Source: CBDBIG01 sp965205845 [NCBI: bacterium] (GTDB lineage: Bacteria > SAR324). Taken from it: a stretch of 64,000 nt of DNA. Each line of letters begins with the position of its first letter. Positions within the stretch are counted from its first letter, which is position 1. Below, in pieces: positions 18,656 through 27,316 of the stretch. The notes below the pieces were generated by a model that had not been told where the DNA came from, searched no databases, and worked only from the letters and a program-made list of their open reading frames with translations. The position numbers were made by a program, and so were the translations under genes. The DNA is taken from the NCBI GenBank assembly GCA_965205845.1, contig CBDBIG010000003.1, positions 813,622-877,621 of the forward strand, given 5' to 3'.

Positions 18656-18860
18656 TGGCCAAGACGTGCTCAACCGCTACGATGCAAAAAACACCCCCTT
18701 CTACCTCGACTTAGCCCTACCACGGGCACGAAAAGCGACTACGGCAAGGTTTTTTTGTTGAGCGAAGACTTTGAAAGTCTCGCAACGGTTAAAGGGCAAG
18801 GCAAGTTTCTACTGAGCATCACTAACAAAGGGGGCAAGCGATTGATGGTAAAATCGATAG
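18640..18860 (+). pseudogene. P1 D12-class adenine methyltransferase 3' fragment
   Basis: After the MuA remnant the sequence reads NTPFYLD (the motif IV region, DPPY in other copies, damaged here) and then, in one uninterrupted frame, DYGKVFLLSEDFESL and GQGKFLLSI. This copy has seven Ts after AAGG and an extra A, whereas the three other copies in the window carry six Ts and lack that A, which breaks their frame. The fragment has no start and is not functional. Confidence 0.75.
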
Positions 18861-18924
18861 GTAAAAAGATGCCATCTGAAATTAAACGGCGAAACCGACG
18901 GTGGCAAACCATGGGAAAGAAGAT

Positions 18925-19051
18925 GCAAAACCATGTGAACGTTTACACTAAGCATTCATTGCCATAAAGGGATTGAATTTTATACGCAACAAAACATGCC
19001 AATATAAATAGGCTCCAGAATGACCAGTGGCAAAGCAAGTGTCCCGCTACA
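18925..19051. repeat. P1 right-end binding-site array
   Basis: Two sites of the end-binding type lie here in reverse orientation to the left end: AAACCATGTGAACGTTTACA ending at 18947 and GACCAGTGGCAAAGCAAGTG ending with CGCTACA at 19051. The segment between them (ATACGC, then an ACATGCC block and CCAGAATGACCAGTGG) is shared with 54730-54800 and, in part, with the right ends of P3 and P5. The terminus read inward starts TGTAGCGGG. Confidence 0.6.
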
Positions 19052-19335
19052 GCGGTGACACGGTTTGTGATATGTACGGATTGCCGTTTGTCGAATGGCA
19101 AAATAAATGAAAGTTGGTTCAATATATTTTGACGAGAGAATGCTAGAATGGCGTTTGGTATTTTTTGTGCAGGGGTATTTTGGACACCGTTGACGTTTGC
19201 CTCGCCCTTTTTGCACGGTCATTGCTGGTATCCCCAACCGGTGGCTTGTAATACCGCTAAGAGGATGAAGTACCAAATCCAAAAACCCATTTTTCCCGCG
19301 TGATCAGCACCTATTCCCAGCAAGCGAAGATACCA

Positions 19336-20133
19336 ATGCCAACCACCATTACATTTTCAAGTGAAAAAGGCGGTGTGGGCAAAACCACTTCTGCGGTCAA
19401 CTTAGCGATGGCTTTTGTGGTGGGAGGATACCGGGTACTGCTCATTGATATGGACCCACAAGGATCAGTGCGCTTTTCTTTTGGGGTGCGTGATCGCCCC
19501 ATTTTAGGGCTTAAAGAGATGATCAGCGATCCTTCCATTCCGCTAAGTGATCTGTGTATTCCAGCGGAAAAGAGTGCCAATTTGGAGTATGTTCTTGCTA
19601 ACTTTGAGACCCTGCGCGAAGAACGCCAAGCATTGGATATGATCACCAGCCCCTCTGACCTAAAAATGCGTTTAAGCAGTGAGGCTCAAGACTATGATTT
19701 AATTTTGCTTGATGCGCCCTCTTCGACCAACTTGCTGGCCCTCAATGCGATTACCGCTGCCAATTTGGTGGTGCTTCCCTTGCAATGCGAGGCTCTTGCC
19801 ATTAAATCGCTAAGGCGATATTTGGTAACCTTTAAGGAACTGCAATTGCGTTATAACCGTGACTTGCGCATTGCGGGGGTATTGCTCACCATGTACAACC
19901 GCAGCCTTGAGGTGCATCGACGCATTTGTCAGCAAATGTATCAGTCTTTAAAAGAATCGGTGTTTTCAACCATGATTCCAGAGGTGCAAGAAATTACTGA
20001 GGCCAGTGCCTTAGGGCAATCAGTGATTACCTACCAACCCAGTTCGATTGGTGCTACGGCATACGTTCGCCTTTCCAAAGAAATTTTGGATCGCTTCCAA
20101 CTTCGTGAGAACCTCTCACTCCCTTTGTCTTAA
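19336..20133 (+). CDS. parA: ParA/Soj-like partition ATPase, orphan
   Basis: The deviant Walker A motif KGGVGKTT lies about a dozen residues after the ATG at 19336, followed by DMDPQGS, a LDAPSS Walker B and LPLQCEALAIKSL, typical of chromosomal ParA proteins. Length is 265 residues. A GTG at 19300 is an alternative start; it overlaps the end of a 51-codon frame (19148-19303) that begins with a hydrophobic stretch and is not recognised. No parB follows; instead nusB starts 12 bases after the stop, so it may be part of a parA-nusB-ligA transcript. Its cargo cannot be told from the sequence. Confidence 0.9.
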   Translation: MPTTITFSSEKGGVGKTTSAVNLAMAFVVGGYRVLLIDMDPQGSVRFSFGVRDRPILGLKEMISDPSIPLSDLCIPAEKSANLEYVLANFETLREERQALDMITSPSDLKMRLSSEAQDYDLILLDAPSSTNLLALNAITAANLVVLPLQCEALAIKSLRRYLVTFKELQLRYNRDLRIAGVLLTMYNRSLEVHRRICQQMYQSLKESVFSTMIPEVQEITEASALGQSVITYQPSSIGATAYVRLSKEILDRFQLRENLSLPLS

Positions 20134-20145
20134 AAGCAGGCGTTT

Positions 20146-20628
20146 ATGTTAGAAGAGCGTGTTATGCCAAAACCAACTCCCGTATCGCCTAAAATGGCTG
20201 CGAAACCGCCCCCCATTACCCCGCGCCATCAGGCGCGAATGTGCGTGCTGCAGCTGCTTTGCCAAATTGATCTGCAGGGTATTACAGAGAGGGAGGCGGC
20301 GGAACGAGAGTCTGTGCGCTTTTGGGAAATGAGCGAGGCCTCTCGTCCTGCCAAAACCTATGGTAGAATGCTCGCCTTGCATGTAATTCGCGAAGGGAAA
20401 CAAATTGATGCGATCCTCATTGCTTCACTCACGCGCTGGAAGATTGAACGCTTAGGTACGGTGGTCCGTGCTGCGTTACGCATTGGAGTGGGGGAAATTC
20501 TCCAAGGCGAGGTTGCCCCAGCTGTTATCATCAACGAAGCGGTTTTGTTAACCAAAGCGTTTATGGATGACGCCTCTGCCCGTTTTGTGAACAGTGTGTT
20601 GGATGCTTGTCAACAACGCGCCCGATAA
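20146..20628 (+). CDS. nusB: Transcription antitermination factor NusB
   Basis: NusB binds boxA RNA with NusE in rRNA antitermination. The conserved helices are visible (RHQARMCVLQLLCQID, then AVIINEAVLLTKAF and the ending RFVNSVLDA). There is an N-terminal basic, proline-rich extension of about 25 residues. The start is the ATG at 20146 or the one at 20164. Its last 16 codons lie in the first copy of a 110-bp tandem repeat that also contains the start of ligA, so the true C-terminus (QQRAR) is present only in this copy; the extra copies end at a stop after LDAF. Confidence 0.93.
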   Translation: MLEERVMPKPTPVSPKMAAKPPPITPRHQARMCVLQLLCQIDLQGITEREAAERESVRFWEMSEASRPAKTYGRMLALHVIREGKQIDAILIASLTRWKIERLGTVVRAALRIGVGEILQGEVAPAVIINEAVLLTKAFMDDASARFVNSVLDACQQRAR

Positions 20629-21010
20629 AGGGTTGTAAACGTTCATGGCACAAGCAGGTGAAAGCACAAGGCAAACCCTTGACCAATTCCCGTTTTGTGA
20701 ACAGTGTGTTGGATGCTTTTTAACAACACGCCCAATAAAGGGTTGTAAACGTTCATGGCACAAGCAGATGAAAGCACAGGGCAAACCCTTGACCAATTCC
20801 CGTTTTGTGAACAGTGTGTTGGATGCTTTTTAACAACGCGCCCAATAAAGGGTTGTAAACGTTCATGGCACAAGCAGATGAAAGCACAGAGCAAACCCTT
20901 GACCAATTCCCGTTTTGTGAACAGTGTGTTGAATGCTTTTTAACAACACGCCCAATAAGGGGTTGTAAACGTTCATGGTGAAGCAGATGAAAGCACAGAG
21001 CAAACCCTTG
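20581..21010 (+). repeat. 110-bp tandem repeat spanning the nusB/ligA junction
   Basis: Copies begin at 20581, 20691, 20801 and 20911; the last is truncated where unique ligA sequence begins near 21011. Each copy contains the nusB end (RFVNSVLDA), a stop, the spacer and an ATG plus the first codons of ligA (KQMKAQ). Copies differ by only a few bases. The array therefore amplifies a gene boundary, giving three spare nusB tails and three spare ligA heads. Confidence 0.95.
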
Positions 21011-23533
21011 CTCATGCCTTTGTGGGAGCAATGGTGGCAGGCATTGCACGCGTATTATGTTCGCGTCGATCAACCCCCTTTGTTGTGTGATGCAGCTTAC
21101 GACACGCTGAAAAAAGAACTGCTTGCCATCAAGAATCCCAGGCTAGATGACGCTTGGCGGGACGATTGTGTGCAGGTGGTGCCTGCGGCCCAAGCACCTT
21201 TTGAAACCATGGCGCATTCCACACCCATGCTCAGCTTGGCCAATGTGTACTGCGTTCAAGCACTGCGCGACTGGGGCAACGGCCTTGAACGAAGCATGGA
21301 GAAGGAGGAGCAGATCGGATTTTTGGCCGAGCTTAAAATAGATGGGATCGCGCTGGCTTTGTACTATAAAAATGGGCAGTTGGTGCGCGCCCTAACCCGT
21401 GGTGATGGTGTTAATGGTGAGGAAGTGACGCCCAATGCTAAAACGCTCGGCAACCTACCCTTCACCCTAAAACAGTCCATTACCCTTGAGGTTCGTGGTG
21501 AGGTGTATTTGCCCCTTGCACAATTTGCGAAGCAAAATCAGCAACGTGTACGAAATGCCGAAAATCCCTACAAAAATCCACGCAATGCCGCAGCAGGTGC
21601 CTTGCGCATGCTTGACAGTGCGCAAACCGCCCAGCGTGGGCTTGAAATCGCGCTGTATGCTTGTGGCAACGGCGAAGAAGGCCTGCCCGATTGTCACCAT
21701 GGGGAAGAGGTTTTGCGTGCCCTCGAAAATCTTGGCTTGCCTGTGATAAACCCTAGGATTCAGGCGAAAGGAATCGAAGAAATCTGCAATTTTTACCTCC
21801 ACTGGCAAAGCCAGCGTCATACGCTGCCTTTTCAAATCGACGGGGTGGTGGTCAAAGTGCTCTCCCTTGCGACACGCCAAAAATTGGGGGGTACGAGCAA
21901 ATCACCGCGTTGGGCGGTGGCGGCAAAATTTAGCACAGAACAGGCTGAAAGTGTGTTGCTGGGGGTTGAGGTAGGTGTAGGGCGCACGGGAAAAATTGCC
22001 CCTGTAGCCCTGCTTGAGCCCGTAGAACTGCTGGGCACTACCGTAGCACGTGCCAGTTTGCATCACTATGGCTACATTCGAAAACTGGGCTTGCGTACCG
22101 GGGATGTTGTCCGCATTGAAAAAGGCGGAGATGTGATTCCAAAAGTGGTGGGAAGAGTTGAGGTTCCCAGCATGTTGGTCCCACCTACCCACTGCCCCAG
22201 CTGCGCTGGTGCGTTAACACCAATGACTGAAAAGGGAGATTTATACTGCAACAACCTTGCTTGTGAGCAGCAGCACGCGGCGCGGATTTTTTACTTTGTC
22301 TCGCGTAAGGCCATGGATATTGAAACCATAGGTCCAGAACTCCTGCGACAACTGCTTAACAAACGCATCATCACCTCCTTTGCCGATTTATACCAACTTG
22401 ATGCAGAAAAACTGCAAGGCTTGCCAGGTGTGGGGGAAAAAAGGATTGGCAACCTGCTGGCAGGCATTGAGCGCTCGAAAACGAGGCCTTTGCATCGTTT
22501 TTTGGCTGCTTTGGGCATTCGTCACTTGGGTGAGCAGGCCTCGCGTGCCCTCGCAGAGCACTATGGGAGCTTTGCCGCCCTACACGGAGCATGCATCCAG
22601 CCACCGGCTATTTTGGCAACAGAACTCCCCTTGAAACGCAAAGACGCGTTACTTGGTTTTTTTGCAGACAAAAAAAAAGTGAGCAGTGCTCAAACGCGCC
22701 TACAACGCTTTCAAGCAGAACCTTTCGCTTATTTTATGTGTACCCAGGCACAAATACCCCACCACCATGCCCAAAAAATCGTCGCTCACTACACGCATTT
22801 CAAGGCTTTGCAAGAGGCGTATCATCAAGGGAAGATGCCCCAACCGATTGAGGGGGTTGGCTCAGATATCAGGAGAAAATTAAGCCTTCTGTTTGGCAGC
22901 GATGCGAATCTCAAAAAAGCAAGCGATGCGCTCAAACTTAGCCAACAACAGCCCTTTGCTTATTTTTTGTGCAGCCTAGGCATCCCTCAAGTCGGTAAAC
23001 AAGCGGCACAACAGCTGGCGCAAACCTACCACGATTTTAACAGCCTGTATGTTGCATGCCAAAATGGCGTGCTCCGCTTGCAACAAATTCTCCCCATTGG
23101 CCCCGAAACTGCTGCAAGTGTATGCGACTATTTTATGGATGAATCCCAGTTAAAATTGGCTTTGCAATGCCTAGAATTGGGGGTTACACCCGTTTCGCCT
23201 GCAGCTAAAACGGCCAAAGCCAGTGTGTTGCAAGGCAAGCGGGTGGTGATCACAGGCACGCTTTCGCAGCCAAGGCATCTGTGGATAGAACGGTTAACGC
23301 AAGCGGGTGTGCGGGTAAGTGGCAGCATTTCGTCTCACACAAACTACCTGCTAGCAGGTGAAAAAGCGGGCTTAAAAAAAACGCATGCTCAAACCTTGGG
23401 GGTGGATATTGTGAACGAAGCGCAAATGGAAACACTGCTTCGAGACAAATCAAATGCCAACCCAAACCTTGGCGGAGAACCACGGCAGGTGCAGCACAAA
23501 TCGAAGCGCAAATGCCATTCCAAGACAAAGTAA
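20975..23533 (+). CDS. ligA: NAD+-dependent DNA ligase LigA with expanded HhH region
   Basis: LigA seals nicks in replication and repair using NAD+. The Ia-domain motif LHAYYV, the adenylation motif with K121 (ELKIDG), the four-Cys zinc finger (CPSC ... CNNLAC) and a C-terminal BRCT (LQGKRVVITGTLS) are in the usual order. At 852 residues it is about 180 longer than typical. The excess is mostly in the helix-hairpin-helix region, where a unit of about 77 residues appears three times, plus a basic C-terminal tail. The ATG at 20975 lies in the last copy of the 110-bp repeat; an ATG at 21014 is a possible shorter start. Confidence 0.93.
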   Translation: MVKQMKAQSKPLLMPLWEQWWQALHAYYVRVDQPPLLCDAAYDTLKKELLAIKNPRLDDAWRDDCVQVVPAAQAPFETMAHSTPMLSLANVYCVQALRDWGNGLERSMEKEEQIGFLAELKIDGIALALYYKNGQLVRALTRGDGVNGEEVTPNAKTLGNLPFTLKQSITLEVRGEVYLPLAQFAKQNQQRVRNAENPYKNPRNAAAGALRMLDSAQTAQRGLEIALYACGNGEEGLPDCHHGEEVLRALENLGLPVINPRIQAKGIEEICNFYLHWQSQRHTLPFQIDGVVVKVLSLATRQKLGGTSKSPRWAVAAKFSTEQAESVLLGVEVGVGRTGKIAPVALLEPVELLGTTVARASLHHYGYIRKLGLRTGDVVRIEKGGDVIPKVVGRVEVPSMLVPPTHCPSCAGALTPMTEKGDLYCNNLACEQQHAARIFYFVSRKAMDIETIGPELLRQLLNKRIITSFADLYQLDAEKLQGLPGVGEKRIGNLLAGIERSKTRPLHRFLAALGIRHLGEQASRALAEHYGSFAALHGACIQPPAILATELPLKRKDALLGFFADKKKVSSAQTRLQRFQAEPFAYFMCTQAQIPHHHAQKIVAHYTHFKALQEAYHQGKMPQPIEGVGSDIRRKLSLLFGSDANLKKASDALKLSQQQPFAYFLCSLGIPQVGKQAAQQLAQTYHDFNSLYVACQNGVLRLQQILPIGPETAASVCDYFMDESQLKLALQCLELGVTPVSPAAKTAKASVLQGKRVVITGTLSQPRHLWIERLTQAGVRVSGSISSHTNYLLAGEKAGLKKTHAQTLGVDIVNEAQMETLLRDKSNANPNLGGEPRQVQHKSKRKCHSKTK
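22481..23185 (+). repeat. Triplicated ~77-residue HhH module inside ligA
   Basis: Three diverged units start near 22481 (RPLHRFLAALGIRHLGEQA), 22717 (EPFAYFMCTQAQIPHHHAQ) and 22948 (QPFAYFLCSLGIPQVGKQA), spaced 236 and 231 bases. Each continues with an aromatic/histidine-containing HY-F-L segment and a second helical hairpin. A normal LigA has one such module. Divergence shows that this expansion is old compared with the other repeats in the window. Confidence 0.7.
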
Positions 23534-23765
23534 AAAAGGAGCCCAGGTGAAAAGTTGGGATAACGCGCTGCCGAGCAATGCAACCCCTAAAAAGTGCTAA
23601 CGTTTTTAACATGCCTTCCTCAAAAAACATCAACAAAGGCAAGGCACCAAAAACATTGGCATGCTTTAGTCAATCTTTATAAAATGGCAGGCCATTGCGA
23701 GCAAGATTATTACAAGCGATACCACACAAATCGCCGCTGCACAGGGTTGGCAACAGGAATTATAA

Positions 23766-25127
23766 ATGAAAAAAGTGGCAATCATTGGGGCTGGTGAGTT
23801 GGGCTTCTTTCTGGCAGAGCGGCTAAGTGCCGAGCAATTTAACGTGGTGGTGGTGGACAAAGACCGTGAACGGCTTTATAACCTGCAAAATGCGCTTGAT
23901 GTGGCGGTTTCGCCGGGTGATGGAGCCAACCGCAAAGACTTAGAAAAAGCCAACATCCAAGGCTTTGATTTTTTAATCGCGGCAACGGGGCAAGATGAAA
24001 CAAACCTCATCACCTGCTTGCTAGGGCGCGAACTACACGTAAAAAAACGCATCGCTGTCACCCATTTTTTGGGTAGTAAAAACAACCCTTTACCCCTTAA
24101 CACCGAACTGTTGGGGGTGGATTTGGTAGTGAATTCGAGCGAGGCGGTGAAAGAGGAAATTTTGGACCTAATGGACACCTATGGTGCCAACGAACTCGCC
24201 CGCTTTGCCAGTGGCAAACTCATCTTGCTGGGCAGACGGCTGGAAGAAAAAAATCCGTGGTTGGGTTGGCCTTTGGGGGAACTGCTTGAAGAAGAAGAAC
24301 CGCAAGGGTTTTTGATGGCCAACGTAATACGCAAGCATGAGGTGATGGGGCGAGACGCGGGTATTATGCTTGAAGAAGGGGATTATTTGTACTGTTTTAC
24401 CACCCGTGAGCGCATTCCCGAACTCCTCTCGCTTTTGCAGATTAAAAGTGTGGGCCAAGTACGCCGCGCCTTGGTGTATGGAGACACCCCGTTGGCACGG
24501 ACGCTGGTAGAGGGTTTTTTGGGTCAGGGTTTTTCGGTTACGCTCCTTTCTTCCAATTCGGAGCAGGTGATTTTTTTTGAGCGCATGTTTCAAATTAACG
24601 AGCATTTTCATGCCGTGGAAGGCAACGGGATGGATGCCAAACTTTTGAAGGAGTTGCTGAAAGATTCCGACACTTTTTTTATTGCTGTTGAACCCGAAGA
24701 TGCACGCAATATGACGGCCTGCATGTTGGCTAAGGGCTTTGGAGCAGTGCGCGCATTTGCGGCCATTCACCGTCCTGAACTCTCTGCCATTGCCTTAAAA
24801 GTGGGGGTAGACGCCAATATCGCACCACGCCTTGCTTCGGCAAAAATTATCCAAAAACTTATTCATGGTGATAAGGTACTGGACTACCGTGCGGTTTTTC
24901 AAGCCAACCTCGAAGTAATTGAACTCCAGGTGCACTCCAAAAGCCGTGTGTTGCGCCATCGCATTCAAAAATTACGCCTCCCACGCGGGACCATGATTGG
25001 TGGACTTATTCGCAATGATAAGGCCTTGCTTGCCACCCCTGATCTACAATTACAAGTAGGCGACGAGGTGTTGGCTTTAACCCCGCCCGAATCTCTTACC
25101 GAGTTGGAAGCGTGGTTTGTGGTGTGA
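23766..25127 (+). CDS. trkA: K+ uptake regulator TrkA
   Basis: TrkA is the cytosolic NAD(H)-binding subunit that gates TrkH/TrkG. The protein, 453 residues, has two Rossmann/RCK halves. The first begins IIGAGELGFFLA with VVVDKD at the end of strand two; the second begins ALVYGDTPLARTL. Each is followed by an RCK-C domain (for example GTMIGGLIRNDKALL near the end). No trkH is adjacent. Together with the CPA2 antiporter 7 kb upstream it suggests active K+ balancing. The 232 bases before it hold no gene I can support. Confidence 0.92.
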   Translation: MKKVAIIGAGELGFFLAERLSAEQFNVVVVDKDRERLYNLQNALDVAVSPGDGANRKDLEKANIQGFDFLIAATGQDETNLITCLLGRELHVKKRIAVTHFLGSKNNPLPLNTELLGVDLVVNSSEAVKEEILDLMDTYGANELARFASGKLILLGRRLEEKNPWLGWPLGELLEEEEPQGFLMANVIRKHEVMGRDAGIMLEEGDYLYCFTTRERIPELLSLLQIKSVGQVRRALVYGDTPLARTLVEGFLGQGFSVTLLSSNSEQVIFFERMFQINEHFHAVEGNGMDAKLLKELLKDSDTFFIAVEPEDARNMTACMLAKGFGAVRAFAAIHRPELSAIALKVGVDANIAPRLASAKIIQKLIHGDKVLDYRAVFQANLEVIELQVHSKSRVLRHRIQKLRLPRGTMIGGLIRNDKALLATPDLQLQVGDEVLALTPPESLTELEAWFVV

Positions 25128-25321
25128 GTGCTGGCAGGTTTTAAGCCGATTGCAGCGTTGTTGCGCATCCATACCTAAAACCAGCACTGTGGTTGCGATG
25201 GTTCAGAGCGTTATGGTTAAGAAATTGTCCGGTTGCCCATCCCATCTCGTCCCTTGCCCCATTTGAATAAGCGTATATCAACGGCCGTGTTGATGGCTTG
25301 TTTGATAAAATCCTCTCTCCC

Positions 25322-26356
25322 TCATTTTGGCACTACTGGCTGTGGTGTGATGTGTATGGCGGCATTTTTTAATACCATTTCACCGAGGTTGAGGTTGTAA
25401 GAGATGTGTGAGGCTTTTTGCACCACGTTCTCCTCTGTGATGACCACATTCCCTTCGCCGAGTAACAAGGATTGATTTGGAAGGTAGGTAATTCGGGCAG
25501 CTTCAATGCTACGTCCCAATGAGTCTACAAGGTGTACGCTTCCCTTAAGTAGCCATTGCTTGCTTTTTGACTGCAAGAAAAATTGCGCACTCTCCCCTTT
25601 AAGGCGCAGGGTGTTGGGAGCGGGGTTTGCCCCTTTGCTTCCCTCTGTGTTGGTCTCAAATGCACTAAAAACGACCTGATGTAACAGCACCCGAGTGTCA
25701 TTTATTTCCCCGCGTTTGGCCTTAATGTGCCATAGCAAAGTACTCCCATCGTACTTTTTGACTTCAGTTTGCTTCAAGAGCCATTGCTTGCTTTTTGACT
25801 GCAAGAAAAATTGCGCACTCTCCCCTTTAAGACGCAGGGTGTTGGGAGCGGGGTTTGCCCCTTTGCTTCCCTCTGTGTTGGTCTCAAATGCACTAAAAAT
25901 CACCTGATGTAACAGCACCCGAGTGTCATTTATTTCCCCGCGTTTGGCCTTAATGTGCCATAGCAAAGTACTCCCATCGTACTTTTTGACTTCAGTTTGC
26001 TTCAAGAGCCATTGCTTGCTTTTTGACTGCAAGAAAAATTGCGCACTCTCCCCTTTAAGACGCAGGGTGTTGGGAGCGGGGTTTGCCCCTTTGCTTCCCT
26101 CTGTGTTGGTCTCAAATGCATTAAAAATCACCTGATGTAATAGCATTTGAATGTCGTCTATTTCCCCACGTTTAGCCTTAATGTGCCATAGCGCGGCATT
26201 ACCGTATTGCCTTTTGATTTCAAACTGTTCAAACCGCTGGGGTGGAATTACTTGTTTGGGTGGGGGTGGGGATTTTGGGGCGTTTTTCACGAAAATGAGC
26301 GAGGACACCCACAACCCCACGCTCATAAAACCCACAAAAAGGAGAAGTCGCGCCAT
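25322..26356 (-). CDS. lptC: LPS-export bridge protein LptC with two extra in-frame repeats
   Basis: LptC anchors in the inner membrane and passes LPS to the periplasmic bridge. Residues 1-22 are the membrane anchor, then a proline-rich linker, then an OstA/LptC-type beta-jellyroll ending GEGNVVITEEN and SYNLNLGEMVLKN. The protein has 344 residues; without two extra 76-residue units it would have 192, the normal LptC size. Units span about residues 44-119, 120-195 and 196-271. The membrane-proximal start of unit 1 (FEIKRQYGNAA) differs from the matching TEVKKYDGSTL of units 2 and 3, so the latter two are duplicates of the same piece. lptA and lptB are not adjacent. Confidence 0.88.
   Translation of the reverse strand: MARLLLFVGFMSVGLWVSSLIFVKNAPKSPPPPKQVIPPQRFEQFEIKRQYGNAALWHIKAKRGEIDDIQMLLHQVIFNAFETNTEGSKGANPAPNTLRLKGESAQFFLQSKSKQWLLKQTEVKKYDGSTLLWHIKAKRGEINDTRVLLHQVIFSAFETNTEGSKGANPAPNTLRLKGESAQFFLQSKSKQWLLKQTEVKKYDGSTLLWHIKAKRGEINDTRVLLHQVVFSAFETNTEGSKGANPAPNTLRLKGESAQFFLQSKSKQWLLKGSVHLVDSLGRSIEAARITYLPNQSLLLGEGNVVITEENVVQKASHISYNLNLGEMVLKNAAIHITPQPVVPK
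25544..26227 (-). repeat. 228-bp in-frame tandem triplication within lptC
   Basis: The period is exactly 228 bases (AGCCATTGCTTGC recurs at 25551, 25779 and 26007), that is 76 codons, so the frame is kept. The units are nearly identical at the DNA level, with only scattered changes, which points to recent expansion or ongoing homogenisation. Confidence 0.97.
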
Positions 26357-27316
26357 GATTTTATGCCCTCTTTACGGGAGTGACCAGTATTTCATCGTAT
26401 GAGGGCAACAATCCGTGCATATTTATGGGGAATCATAGGGTTTTTGGATCTTGCCTAGCAGAGCGGGTTTTCACGTAGATAGCGTAGCAGGATTTTAACC
26501 TTGTTAGAATTGCGATTATTGAATCTCTACGCGGTTTTTTTGAGGTATAAGCGGAAGGTGTGTTTGGGCACGCTCTTGACCCTTGCCAGCCTCCAACAAG
26601 CCCTCGATACCATTGAGGTGCACCTGGCCTCAGGCGAACGCATCTTTCAAATGATAGACGTAGAAATGGCCGTAGCCGAGGTTAACCCGTCTTTTATAAC
26701 CGCGCCGGTCCTCCGCAGCTTACAACGGGATTAAGATCAACCTTATCCTTGTATAACCCCTTGCAGCGTTGGCTTTGGGGAATCAAAGCCGTTCTCCCAC
26801 CTTTTTTTGGTGCGGGTTCACCCATAGTGCAAGCAGGTTTTCACTTGCTGGTAGTTCATACTTTTAAACCACCCACGCATGTTGGATGTTATGACCCCAG
26901 TGCCAGGGAAGGCATTCGATGTTGACCTTTGTTAAACGTTGGTGGCCCTCTTGAAAAACGGTTCGCCAATTGCTCGGGGTTAAAACGCGCCCCTCTTTTG
27001 GTTGCAAATGCGTAGGTAGGAGTTTTAACCCGTGCGCCATGTTGGCGGAGATTGTTTACGATGCCGCTACTTTGCGGGTGGGGCACACTGGCCTCAGATT
27101 TGCGGGATTGCCTTTGCCAAGGGCATGCCCCCTACCCATGGTGATCTTGCAAAGGGTCAGCGGTGCTTCGGGATTCGAAGCTTGGCTAAGCCCGTGGTCG
27201 CAAAACCATGCGTGCAAAAAACCGGCTCGCGCAATCTCCGCAAACCCACGGCAATGGTTAAGCCAGGGTATCCCCCCTTATAAACAATGCTTTGGCCCCC
27301 CGCACCCCCTTAAAGC
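26357..27316. other. 960-bp region without a gene I can name
   Basis: A 77-codon plus-strand frame (26501-26734) has plausible protein character (SLQQALDTIEVHLASGER) but no ribosome-binding site or family match. Between 26860 and 27300 several frames on both strands are open only in pieces, which suggests a decayed gene, possibly on the minus strand (PSNWRTVFQEGH segment). Nothing here is firm. Confidence 0.4.

Larger units (their letters stand above)
17158..19051 (+). mobile_element. P1: minimal, internally deleted Mu-like prophage
   Basis: In under 2 kb this element has a Mu-like left end with repeated binding sites, part of the C repressor on the minus strand, a broken MuA transposase, the 3' part of a D12 adenine methyltransferase, and a right end. 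The order is that of a transposable phage with nearly everything between transposase and right-end cargo deleted. A candidate 5-bp target duplication (GCGGG at 17205-17209, GCGGT at 19052-19056) would match at four of five positions if the left terminus is 17210; this is tentative, because a further binding site lies outside it at 17158. Confidence 0.75.
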
